From Paenibacillus agricola (GTDB taxonomy: Bacteria; Bacillota; Bacilli; Paenibacillales; NBRC-103111), in contig NZ_JAAOIW010000002.1 of NCBI RefSeq assembly GCF_011440305.1, forward strand, positions 612,084 to 676,083: DNA of 64,000 bases, in the 5' to 3' direction. Position numbers and translations under genes: made by a program. Under the pieces are notes generated by a model, which was not told the origin of the DNA, did no database searches, and was given only the letters and a program-made list of their open reading frames with translations. Positions 34,471-42,367 of the stretch are shown in pieces. The number at the start of each line of letters is the position of its first letter. Positions within the stretch are counted from its first letter, which is position 1.

Positions 34471-34492
34471 GCCACATCTGATTAGACGTGGC
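34471..34492 (-). terminator. Intrinsic terminator
   Basis: On the minus strand GCCACGTCT-AATC-AGATGTGGC (one mismatch) is followed by TTTTTT, downstream of the 84-residue gene. Confidence 0.8.
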
Positions 34493-34571
34493 AGTTTACG
34501 CTTATTTAATTATAACGAAATGCAGCCTTTTCGCGTATAGGGGGTGCAACCGCAAACAAACGGCTATTAAG

Positions 34572-34826
34572 TTAGTCATCGTTGTGCAGATACCAGCCGT
34601 GTTCACGATGTCTTGTTTCTGCGTTCGGATGCTCCTTTTCGTATTTTTCATTCGACCGTCTAACCATTTCGTCGTTTAATCTTTCCATTTCATAGGTTCT
34701 GTCGCCGCCACCATCTTTCAGCAATACTAACCTTCTTGTTTCATACTCATCTGCAAGTTCTTCATCCGACGCTGTGTCAAGCAAGTTTTCGAAACTGCTT
34801 TTGAAGAGTTTACCAAATAGTCCCAT
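34572..34826 (-). CDS. Small acidic protein next to a broken toxin
   Basis: An 84-residue protein from ATG 34826, preceded by GGAGGAGAATATT. MGLFGKLFKSSFENLLDTAS... leads into a charged helical region (LADEYETRRLVLLKDGGGD, ...NEKYEKEHPNAETRHREHGW). Family not recognised. Its ribosome binding site replaces what should be the middle of the upstream toxin gene. Confidence 0.65.
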   Translation of the reverse strand: MGLFGKLFKSSFENLLDTASDEELADEYETRRLVLLKDGGGDRTYEMERLNDEMVRRSNEKYEKEHPNAETRHREHGWYLHNDD

Positions 34827-34849
34827 AATATTCTCCTCCATACAGATTT

Positions 34850-34993
34850 TTTTGAGGTGATTGTGGCGACAATTAAATCATGATGCGACACGTTATAGCT
34901 TGAATTGGACAAGACGAGGATAGGACACTTTTTTGTTGCCGACAAATCGCTGTATGGAAACGGAATGAGCAAAATATCTCCTTGCCTACACAT
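34850..34993 (-). pseudogene. Truncated PemK/MazF-type toxin
   Basis: From ATG 34993 (GACGAGGTATGGAACG upstream) the frame reads MCRQGDILLIPFPYSDLSAT and then KKCPILVLSN...DLIVATITSK. This is the N-terminal half of PemK/MazF-like endoribonucleases (QGDI...PF..SD...KRPxLVLS). After ~48 codons the sequence runs into the SD of the next gene in another frame, and similarity ends. The active-site C-terminal half is missing, so it should be inactive. Confidence 0.6.
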
Positions 34994-35024
34994 CGTTCCA
35001 TACCTCGTCATCAACTGGATTATT

Positions 35025-35183
35025 TCAAAAGTCCATACTCGTCATGCTTGCTTGTTCGAGATTCTTTAATGTTTCGCGTTCGCGTTTCATGTTCAAGTAT
35101 CCAATGAAGTCAAGCACTTCTAAAGCGTCTTGCGCGGCTATATAGTCGATCATGCGCTTCAGTTCTTCACGGTTCACGCTCAT
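35025..35183 (-). CDS. Probable antitoxin of the broken toxin
   Basis: A 52-residue protein from ATG 35183 (AAAGGCGGTGTTATTC upstream). MSVNREELKRMIDYIAAQDA... followed by LDFIGYLNMKRERE is a short helical antitoxin-like protein. It lies 31 bp upstream of the toxin start, the usual order. With the toxin truncated it may be an orphan. Confidence 0.6.
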   Translation of the reverse strand: MSVNREELKRMIDYIAAQDALEVLDFIGYLNMKRERETLKNLEQASMTSMDF

Positions 35184-35213
35184 GAATAACACCGCCTTTT
35201 CATCATTATTTCC

Positions 35214-35222
35214 ATTATACCA
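35214..35222 (-). promoter_or_regulatory. Extended -10 of the antitoxin gene
   Basis: The minus strand has TGGTATAAT (TGn-TATAAT), 31 bp upstream of the antitoxin start. No good -35 is seen. Confidence 0.5.
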
Positions 35223-35245
35223 CAGGAGAAACAGAATCTTATCAT

Positions 35246-36955
35246 TTAACCCTCCCGATATATCCTTACCACGCACTCCACATGCACCGTATGCGGGAAC
35301 ATATCAACAGGCTGCACCTGGGCCGTACGATATCCGCCATCCTCCAGGACGCGAAGGTCGCGGGCGAGTGTCGACGGGTTGCACGATACGTAGACCACGC
35401 GCGCGGGGCGCATCTCCAGGATGGTCGCCAGCAGCGCGGCATCGCAACCTTTGCGCGGCGGGTCCACCACGATGACGTCGGGGGCGATGCCCCGGCGACG
35501 CCATTCGGGGATGACCACCTCGGCTGCGCCGGTCGCGAACTGAACGTTGCTGATGCCGTTCAGCAACGCATTGCGCCGAGCATCGTCGATGGCTTCCTCG
35601 ACGATCTCGACGCCGTACACTTGGCGCGCACGCTGCGCCAAGAAGAGCGAAATCGTGCCGATGCCACAGTAGGCATCGATCACAATCTCTTCGCCGCTAA
35701 GCTCGGCGAATTCCAGTGCCTTCCCGTACAGAACCTCAGTTTGTATGGGGTTCACTTGAAAGAACGAGCGCGCTGAAATGGCGAAGCGAATGTCTCCGAT
35801 CGTATCGTAGATGACATCGTCACCCCAGAGCACTTTCGTTTTATCGCCAAAGATAACATTGGTGCGCTCGGTGTTGATATTTTGGCAGATGCTTTTGATG
35901 CCGGGAATAGCAGCGCGCAGTAGGCCTACGAGCTCATCCGAATGCGGAATATCTATTCCATTAGTTATCAAGACCACCATAATATCGCCTGTATTGAAGC
36001 CATAACGTGCTACAACATGGCGCAGCAAGCCACGATGGGTTTCCTCATGATAAGCGCGAATGCCCAGCTCGCGGGCGATTTGCTTAACTTTAGACACGAC
36101 GAGGTCATTGTTTTCCTGCTGGATGAGACAAGCCTCCATATCGATGATCCGGTGGCTGCCTTGTGCGTAAAAACCACCAACCAGACCTCCCTCCATAACT
36201 TCGCCATTATCCAAAACCGAATGGACAGACGCTAGTCCGATGGGCACTTGGGCTTTATTGCGATAACGCCATGGGTCACTCATTCCTAGTGTCTCATGGA
36301 CGATGATGCCCTCGTATCCGCTCTCGCCGCCAGCCTCTGCACTCGCTCGACTAGGACTAAGCTCTTCATCCATGCTTCTCTCGACACTCAGCTTACTGTT
36401 CAAGCTGCCCGCTACCTTTAGCTTGCCAATCCGCTCCAGGTTGTCCACTACAAGCTGTCGCTTAAAGCGAAGCTGCGCCTCGTAGCTTAAGTGCTGGAGC
36501 TGGCAGCCGCCACACTGCTCGTAGATGGGACAGGGTGCCGCGGTGCGGTCGGGACTCGGCTTAACAATACGCAGCAGCTTGGCGTAGCCGTATTGTTTTT
36601 TTAGCTTCATGACCTTTACAAGCGCGCGTTCACCAGGAAGCGCACCCTGAACAAAAAGGGTAAAGCCATTTACGCGGCCTACCCCTTCGCCCTCATGGCC
36701 GATTCCGATAATGTCGGCCTCATACTCTTCGTTCCTCACTACTGGCAAAGCCGAAGTATCCAAGCCCTGCACCGAGCTTATTTTTGATCCACGTCCGGCA
36801 CCTACATGCTTGGTCGAGTTCGAATTTGCTCCATTTGTGCCCGAGCCACGGTTCAGCTCTGCATTCTTCGTTGAGTTCGAAGCTAATCCGTTACCCCTCC
36901 CTGCATTTGAGCCCTTACCTTTACCGCCTCTAAAACCGCCACTCTTCATTCCCAT
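35246..36955 (-). CDS. 23S rRNA (uracil-C5)-methyltransferase, RlmD/RlmCD type
   Basis: About 569 residues. A TRAM domain (EADIIGIGHEGEGVGRV...) precedes the iron-sulfur cysteines (CPIYEQCGGCQ). The SAM domain has VIDAYCGIGTISLFLAQR, VVVDPPRKGCD and the catalytic Cys in VYVSCNPSTLARDL. It methylates uridine in 23S rRNA, as RlmD/RlmCD do. There is an unusual ~75-residue Gly/Ser/Asn-rich N-terminal tail and a Ser-rich insertion after GKLKVAG. The ATG 36955 start is chosen over the GTG at 36967 for spacing. GC content jumps upward here relative to the accessory region. Confidence 0.92.
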   Translation of the reverse strand: MGMKSGGFRGGKGKGSNAGRGNGLASNSTKNAELNRGSGTNGANSNSTKHVGAGRGSKISSVQGLDTSALPVVRNEEYEADIIGIGHEGEGVGRVNGFTLFVQGALPGERALVKVMKLKKQYGYAKLLRIVKPSPDRTAAPCPIYEQCGGCQLQHLSYEAQLRFKRQLVVDNLERIGKLKVAGSLNSKLSVERSMDEELSPSRASAEAGGESGYEGIIVHETLGMSDPWRYRNKAQVPIGLASVHSVLDNGEVMEGGLVGGFYAQGSHRIIDMEACLIQQENNDLVVSKVKQIARELGIRAYHEETHRGLLRHVVARYGFNTGDIMVVLITNGIDIPHSDELVGLLRAAIPGIKSICQNINTERTNVIFGDKTKVLWGDDVIYDTIGDIRFAISARSFFQVNPIQTEVLYGKALEFAELSGEEIVIDAYCGIGTISLFLAQRARQVYGVEIVEEAIDDARRNALLNGISNVQFATGAAEVVIPEWRRRGIAPDVIVVDPPRKGCDAALLATILEMRPARVVYVSCNPSTLARDLRVLEDGGYRTAQVQPVDMFPHTVHVECVVRIYREG

Positions 36956-37031
36956 ATTACGTTCCACTCCAAACTATTTTTCCTAAACTTTTAATATCGT
37001 AAAAAGGTTAATCGCTTCATTTATTCATTTT

Positions 37032-37067
37032 TCATTCAATCATTCATTCAATCATTCAATCATTCAT
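37032..37067. repeat. ATTC-type short tandem repeat
   Basis: Irregular tandem TCAT/TCAA units between dagK and the rlmD-like gene. They may vary in copy number between strains. Confidence 0.7.
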
Positions 37068-37084
37068 GCTATCGTTCAGCAAGC

Positions 37085-37993
37085 CTACTTATAAACCGAC
37101 TGCCCGCTTTGATCTATGAATATTTGCACATGGCAAGGTAAATTTGTAAAGGTGCAAGGCAAGGTACCACCAAATTCGCCATCCAGATTGATCTGGACAT
37201 AGTCGGGGGAGGTAACGTGGATCGTTTTCGTTTGAAAATAGATAATGTTCGGATCGCCCAGATGCTCGCCGCGCAGTGCCAGTGAGACAACGCGGATGAA
37301 CTCGGCCAGGTTGCATTTTTTGAGGATCAGCACGTCGAATAATCCATCGTTCAAGGAGGCATCCGGTGCAAGCTTCTCGAAGCCTCCGACCGAGTTACTA
37401 TTGGAGATTAGAAAAAGCATAACCTCTTCGTGGAACTCCCTGTCATCCGCACGGATGTGGAGCTCGATGGGCCGCAAACGGGGCAGCTTTTCCAAACCCT
37501 TCATATAATAGGCCATCTGGCCGATCATGGTTTTGAGCTTGCTGGGCACCTCATAGGTCAGCTCAGTCATAGAGCCACCGCCGGCGATGTTGATGAAGTA
37601 GCGCTGGTCCATTTTGCCTACATCTATATAACGGGCGTGCTGCTGCAGGATAACGTCAACCGCACCCTCCCAGCTGCGTGGAATATTAAGTGCCCGTGCA
37701 AAATCATTCGTGGTCCCCAGTGGAATAATACCCAGCTGTGGTCGGTAATCTTTCTCGGCGACGCCGTTAATGACCTCGTAGATCGTGCCGTCACCGCCTG
37801 CCGCGATAATAATGTCGAAGCCCCGTTCGACGGCTTCTGCTGCAGCCAGAGTAGCATCGCCTTCGCCAATCGTAGCATGCGTCGAAGTTTCAATGCCGCC
37901 GCGTTCGAGGTGCTGCAAGATTTCGGGCAGCCGTTTTTTCATTTCCTCCCTGCCGGAGGTTGGATTATAAATCAGTCTTGCACGTTTGGCCAT
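37085..37993 (-). CDS. dagK: Diacylglycerol kinase family lipid kinase
   Basis: A 302-residue protein. The catalytic domain starts ARLIYNPTSGREEMKKRLPE and contains IIIAAGGDGTIYEVINGVA (GGDGT nucleotide-binding loop) and GIIPLGTTNDFARALNIPR. The C-terminal domain has INIAGGGSMTEL and DGLFDVLILKK. It phosphorylates diacylglycerol to recycle it into phospholipid synthesis. The ATG has GGGTGATTAAGAA upstream. It lies 117 bp upstream of the next minus-strand gene's end-to-start gap; no shared promoter is obvious. Confidence 0.92.
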   Translation of the reverse strand: MAKRARLIYNPTSGREEMKKRLPEILQHLERGGIETSTHATIGEGDATLAAAEAVERGFDIIIAAGGDGTIYEVINGVAEKDYRPQLGIIPLGTTNDFARALNIPRSWEGAVDVILQQHARYIDVGKMDQRYFINIAGGGSMTELTYEVPSKLKTMIGQMAYYMKGLEKLPRLRPIELHIRADDREFHEEVMLFLISNSNSVGGFEKLAPDASLNDGLFDVLILKKCNLAEFIRVVSLALRGEHLGDPNIIYFQTKTIHVTSPDYVQINLDGEFGGTLPCTFTNLPCHVQIFIDQSGQSVYK

Positions 37994-38045
37994 TTCTTAA
38001 TCACCCGTCCGCTCATTATTACCTAATTAATTGACATGCCGACGA

Positions 38046-38813
38046 TCATACCCGCTCCCAAAAAATAGCCGTTTGCCGTTCTAGCCACCGTGCTACCAGC
38101 GGATGAGGAAGCAAGGAGCTCCCGTTATATTTATAAGTATAGCCCTGAAGCCGCTCTGGAATCACTTCATTGGTGAAATAGCCCTCACTAAGAAATACCG
38201 GTACGACCAGCACCATGTGGTTCGGTTTTAGCTTAAGCCAGTGGTTCATCTTTCGATCGATCTGGTCGGGCAGCAGCATCGCTACGTCTACCTCGTCAAA
38301 GTCTCCATACTCTTTTAACCGCGAAGCCAACCTCTCTAAACCTCTGCGCCACAGAATATGAAAGTTTCGTTCTACGCTCCCATGCCCGACCAACAGCACG
38401 ATTTCTTCGGCTGGCTTTAAAGATAGCGGCTTCATTTTTTCATACAAAATTTGTGCTATTATAGGATCATCATCGATAGGATTTGTGAAGTGGAGCTTTG
38501 CCTGTATCGCAAAAGGTGTCATATCTGTGGGAAGAACCGGTTCGGGCTTCACGCCAAGCGCGTAGCTAATCTCATCAATGTGGGTACTGCCAGAAGATAT
38601 AAATAAAGGAACGGCGATAATATCCGTAACACCAAGTGACTCTAAATGGGTAATCCCGTCTTGAATAAGCCTGCCTTCTACAATTTCCAGAAAGGAAGCA
38701 TATACCGGTATTCCGTCAGGGATCTGCATAGCGTTAACAGCCTCGTCCACCAGATGGACCCATTTCTCATTTCGAGAGCCGTGGCTTATGACCAATACAC
38801 CATATTTGAGCAC
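38046..38813 (-). CDS. CbiX/SirB-type sirohydrochlorin chelatase-like protein
   Basis: A 255-residue protein with two CbiX-like halves. The first has LVISHGSRNEKW and VPLFISSGSTHIDEISYALG (metal-binding His); the second has VLLVGHGSVERNFHI and VPVFLSEGYF. Such enzymes insert cobalt or iron into sirohydrochlorin. The partner biosynthetic genes are not nearby, so substrate is unproven. GTG 38813 follows GAGGGGATAAAC. Confidence 0.82.
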   Translation of the reverse strand: MLKYGVLVISHGSRNEKWVHLVDEAVNAMQIPDGIPVYASFLEIVEGRLIQDGITHLESLGVTDIIAVPLFISSGSTHIDEISYALGVKPEPVLPTDMTPFAIQAKLHFTNPIDDDPIIAQILYEKMKPLSLKPAEEIVLLVGHGSVERNFHILWRRGLERLASRLKEYGDFDEVDVAMLLPDQIDRKMNHWLKLKPNHMVLVVPVFLSEGYFTNEVIPERLQGYTYKYNGSSLLPHPLVARWLERQTAIFWERV

Positions 38814-38971
38814 GTTTATCCCCTCTTCCGAACGAAAAAAGAAGCGCTTCGCTGCCCTTCCTTTTGTTGCTTAACCTGTATCTTCCATTATAACACAAAT
38901 CCACATTTCCCAAATACTCAATCATGTCTATAATTGGAAACCTTGTTTCCTGCCTTACCTCAACAAAAAAA

Positions 38972-38992
38972 GGAGTCTGCCTCCGCAGCCCC
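38972..38992 (-). terminator. Intrinsic terminator after the YerC-like gene
   Basis: On the minus strand GGGGCTGC-GGAG-GCAGACTCC (interrupted stem) is followed by TTTTTTT, 45 bp after the stop at 39037. Confidence 0.8.
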
Positions 38993-39036
38993 TTGCATCT
39001 GGTAAAACGGTTCCACTCAGGTGATCAGGTAGTTGC

Positions 39037-39327
39037 TTAACGGCCAATCCGCTCCAGAGCCAGCTTGTATCCGTCATTACCATAATTCAAGCATCGTTTC
39101 ACACGGGAAATCGTCGCTGTGCTGGCTCCGGTTTCCGCTTCGATCTGGTTATATGTGTTCCCTTTGCGAAGCATTCTAGCTACTTCAAGCCGCTGGGATA
39201 AGGAATGGATTTCGTTCACCGTGCATAAATCATCGAAAAAAACATAACATTCTTCAACATCTTTTAATGTGAGAATCGATTCGAATAGCTGATCGATTGC
39301 TTTGTCATTTAGCTTTTTCAATTGCAT
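39037..39327 (-). CDS. yerC: YerC/YecD TrpR-related DNA-binding protein
   Basis: A 96-residue protein with VEECYVFFDDLCTVNEIHSL, then LEVARMLRKGNTYNQIEAET and GASTATISRVKRCLNYGNDG. This is the complete TrpR-like helix-turn-helix pattern of the YerC/YecD family. Length is typical. It probably acts as a transcription regulator. AAGGGGTTGAACGTAT precedes the ATG. Confidence 0.88.
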   Translation of the reverse strand: MQLKKLNDKAIDQLFESILTLKDVEECYVFFDDLCTVNEIHSLSQRLEVARMLRKGNTYNQIEAETGASTATISRVKRCLNYGNDGYKLALERIGR

Positions 39328-39559
39328 ATACGTTCAACCCCTTGATGGTCTGTTAAAAATCCATATACAAAGCTATTCGACACCTTTAGCGGAATTCCTT
39401 CCTTTAGGTTAGCAATGCGTTACTATTTTTATGCGGTGATGGGTTAAAATCTTGGAAAACACCAAAAACCGTGACAAGTGACTAGGTCCATCCATTCGCC
39501 TACCACATAGACTGAATAAAGATAAATGTCTATATCCCAAAAAAAGGAATGAGTATTCT

Positions 39560-40075
39560 ATGAGCATACAAAGGCCAACGATAGGCAACCGAGGCGGAAT
39601 GCACACTCGCAGTTACGTCGCGCAAGAGCCTCCCTCCTTTTCCGTAGGAACACAGCTCCCCGGTTCCTATCCTGGAATAGGAAGTAACGCCTATGCACCA
39701 CCCTATGTAGCCAATTACGCCACACCGGTTGTACAACCCGCGCCTGCGAGCAGCTCAGGTCCCCTCAACAAGCTTGCAGCCTTCTTTAGCGGAGCTTCCG
39801 GCAGTGAAGGCGGCAGTACGATTAACATCGCACAAATTAAACAGGCGATCGACCGTATGGGTGGCATAGACGGCATCATGGAAACAATGGGCAAGGTCCA
39901 GAAGATGGTGCAAAGCGTGCAGCAGATGGCTCCACTCGTCAAGGTGCTGATGGGCTCCTTCGGCAAAAAGAAAAAAAGCCGCGCCGACGGAGCGGCTCCC
40001 CGCCGCAGGCGCCGCAAAAGCTCAAGCGCCAAGGGCATAGGCAAGACTCGCGGTAAACGCCGCGGGGCACGCTAG
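39560..40075 (+). CDS. Basic-tailed protein, possibly YqfQ/VrrA-like
   Basis: A 171-residue protein; AAAAAGGAATGAGTATTCT precedes the ATG. The N-terminal ~65 residues are Pro/Tyr/Gly-rich (ASYVAPP...-type low complexity). The centre has INIAQIKQAIDRMGGIDGIM and ETMGKVQKMVQSVQQMAPLV, a helical segment resembling the core of YqfQ/VrrA spore-associated proteins. The C-terminus is extremely basic (RRRRRKSSSAK, TRGKRRGAR). A spore-coat or nucleic-acid-binding role is possible but weakly supported. Confidence 0.55.
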   Translation: MSIQRPTIGNRGGMHTRSYVAQEPPSFSVGTQLPGSYPGIGSNAYAPPYVANYATPVVQPAPASSSGPLNKLAAFFSGASGSEGGSTINIAQIKQAIDRMGGIDGIMETMGKVQKMVQSVQQMAPLVKVLMGSFGKKKKSRADGAAPRRRRRKSSSAKGIGKTRGKRRGAR

Positions 40076-40348
40076 CTTGGCCGTTGGGCTGGCTTCGCGC
40101 TGGAGATAGTGAAACTCTGCTTAAAAAGTATAGTAGTGGAATAGCTCCAGCTAAATCACTTCCTTTTAGAGTTTTGAGCCTAGTAGGCTCATATTAACGG
40201 TAGTTTTTCCAGCTCGTTTATCTTTTCGCTCCATATTTTTGCTTTTAGACACCTTTATGCTCATTCATCCGATCAAACTTGTAACTCCATCAAGCGATGC
40301 TTTCAGCGTTGGATCTATTGGGCCGCAATACCGTTAATAAACAAAAAA

Positions 40349-40366
40349 AACGGCATTTCTGCCGTT
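40349..40366. terminator. Bidirectional terminator
   Basis: AACGGCA-TTTC-TGCCGTT flanked by A8 and T8 lies between the convergent genes ending at 40075 and 40381. The rest of 40076-40348 shows no gene. Confidence 0.9.
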
Positions 40367-40380
40367 TTTTTTGTTTCTCT

Positions 40381-41112
40381 CTATTCCTTAGCCTTAATCG
40401 GCTCCAAAGGCTCGCTATTCCCGTACTGCGGATAATCACGGGTTGTCGGCGCAGCCCACTTCACGCCGTTTGCGATAACGCGGCGCACTTGTTCGTTATA
40501 ATAGGTTGGATACGATTCATGGCCTGGGCGGAAGTAGAAAATTTTGCCCTGTCCACGGTGGAAGGTGCAGCCGCTGCGGAAGACTTCGCCGCCCTCGAAC
40601 CAGCTGACCAAAACAACCTCATCCGGAGCCGGGATATCGAAGTGCTCGCCGTACATTTCTTCGGACTCCAACTCAATATAAGGGCCGATGCCTTCAACGA
40701 TAGGATGCCCTGGGGAAACGACCCAGAGGCGTTCCTTCTCGCCTGCTTCCCTCCATTTGAGGTCGCAGGAGGTACCCATTAATTTTTTGAAAATTTTCGA
40801 AAAATGCCCCGAATGCAGCACAATAAGCCCCATCCCATGCAAAACGCGATTATGTACACGCTGTACGATTTCATCCTGCACATCGCCATGTGCTTTATGT
40901 CCCCACCAGATCAGCACATCCGTGCTATTCAAGCGCTCCTCGGTCAAGCCATGCTCATGCTCATCCAGCGTAGCATAGGAAACCTCAACCTCTGTTCCCA
41001 AGCCCTCCCCAATCACTTGATGGATACCATTCGGGTACACAGCCCGGATTCTCTCGCTTTCTTGCTCATGGCGAAATTCATTCCATACCGTTACACGCAG
41101 CTTTTGACTCAT
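40381..41112 (-). CDS. ThuA-like (trehalose utilisation) domain protein
   Basis: A 243-residue protein from ATG 41112 (TTGGAGGCTATCCTA upstream). [20 protein letters not shown] is followed by [40 protein letters not shown] and [20 protein letters not shown], the class I amidotransferase-like fold of ThuA proteins. The catalytic role is unknown in general; members occur with sugar-catabolism genes. It stands alone here. Confidence 0.88.
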   Translation of the reverse strand: MSQKLRVTVWNEFRHEQESERIRAVYPNGIHQVIGEGLGTEVEVSYATLDEHEHGLTEERLNSTDVLIWWGHKAHGDVQDEIVQRVHNRVLHGMGLIVLHSGHFSKIFKKLMGTSCDLKWREAGEKERLWVVSPGHPIVEGIGPYIELESEEMYGEHFDIPAPDEVVLVSWFEGGEVFRSGCTFHRGQGKIFYFRPGHESYPTYYNEQVRRVIANGVKWAAPTTRDYPQYGNSEPLEPIKAKE

Positions 41113-41393
41113 TAGGATAGCCTCCAATTAGATTCATTTAGATTCATTTGTATGATTTATATTATATAAGATTATACCCATTGAAGGATATGCTCAAAAC
41201 TGGTTGATCTCTATTCAAAAGCGCCATGCCTGACCAAATCATGCTATACTAATCATTGAATTTGCGCAAAACGACTATACATAAATGTCTTTGCAAAAAA
41301 TTCCCAAAAGATAGAAGCGTCCAACGCATGCTATTCCAGGCCGTGCGTTGTTTAACGCGGTTCATTTTAACCATTTGGAGGTAGAGCTTTAGT

Positions 41394-42305
41394 ATGTCCA
41401 CTATGCTTGAACAAGAAGCGTCGATCCACAATGAGCTTGTCGATTACCAGAATGCCTTACTACGGCTAAAAATATGGCAAATTAGCAGAAGCTACCCCCT
41501 ACCGCAAGAGGGGCATCCCCCTTTATTCCGTTGGCATTACCATAAGGAGGTGGAGTTCGTAGCCATTATGGAAGGCTCGCTCAGCCTGCAAACCAAGCAC
41601 GGAACGCGTATTCTGCAAAGTGGTGAGGTGTATGTAGTGGGTTCCTCACAGCTCCATCGCACTAAAAAAGAAAGCGCTGAACCGCTCAACTACATCGTCT
41701 GCCAATTTGATTTGGCGCAGCATTTTGATGAGAGCACGATGCCTTATTTACATTATTTCAGCGAGGTTCAAAGGCCGCTAGGGCTGCTGAACTCTATGTT
41801 CAGCCAATACCCTGAGGTGCAAGCCCAAGCCTATGCGTTAATTATGGACATCTTTGCCGAATCGCAAACGAACCAAAAAGGCTGTGAGCTTGCGATCAGC
41901 GCTTCCATCCGCCGATTACTGCTGCTTCTGCTGCGCAATGATACAGAAGGCATCCTGCATGGAGCTGAGCGGGATGAGCTGACGAGACTACAGCCGGTGC
42001 TGGATTATGTGGAGCAGCATCTGGAAGAGAAAATCGCAATCGGACAAGCGTGCGCCGTGCTGAATTTAAGCTACCACTATTTTATTAAATATTTCAAAAA
42101 AGTGATGGGCATGTCCTTCATCGATTACGTGAATTACAAACGCATCAAAAAAGCCGAGCGGCTGCTGCTTACGCAACCACTTAGCATCGCCGAGGTGGGT
42201 GAGGCTGTAGGTATCCCGAATATGGCGCAATTTTATAAGCTATTCAAACGGCATAACCATTGCTCGCCCAAGGAGTTCAAGCTACGCATGAAGATAGAAC
42301 TGTGA
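41394..42305 (+). CDS. AraC-family transcription regulator with cupin N-terminus
   Basis: A 303-residue protein. The cupin sensing domain (FRWHYHKEVEFVAIMEGSLS, LQSGEVYVVGSSQLHR) is followed by a double helix-turn-helix AraC domain: QHLEEKIAIGQACAVLNLSY and ADRLLLTQ-type GIPNMAQFYKLFKRHNHCSP. It probably senses a sugar or similar ligand and may control neighbouring genes; it is divergent from the ThuA-like gene. TGGAGGT precedes the ATG. Confidence 0.88.
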   Translation: MSTMLEQEASIHNELVDYQNALLRLKIWQISRSYPLPQEGHPPLFRWHYHKEVEFVAIMEGSLSLQTKHGTRILQSGEVYVVGSSQLHRTKKESAEPLNYIVCQFDLAQHFDESTMPYLHYFSEVQRPLGLLNSMFSQYPEVQAQAYALIMDIFAESQTNQKGCELAISASIRRLLLLLLRNDTEGILHGAERDELTRLQPVLDYVEQHLEEKIAIGQACAVLNLSYHYFIKYFKKVMGMSFIDYVNYKRIKKAERLLLTQPLSIAEVGEAVGIPNMAQFYKLFKRHNHCSPKEFKLRMKIEL

Positions 42306-42367
42306 ATGTTTGACGTTATATCCTCGGTGGTAAATATGAAATAGAACGAACCATGGAGGACTCACAT

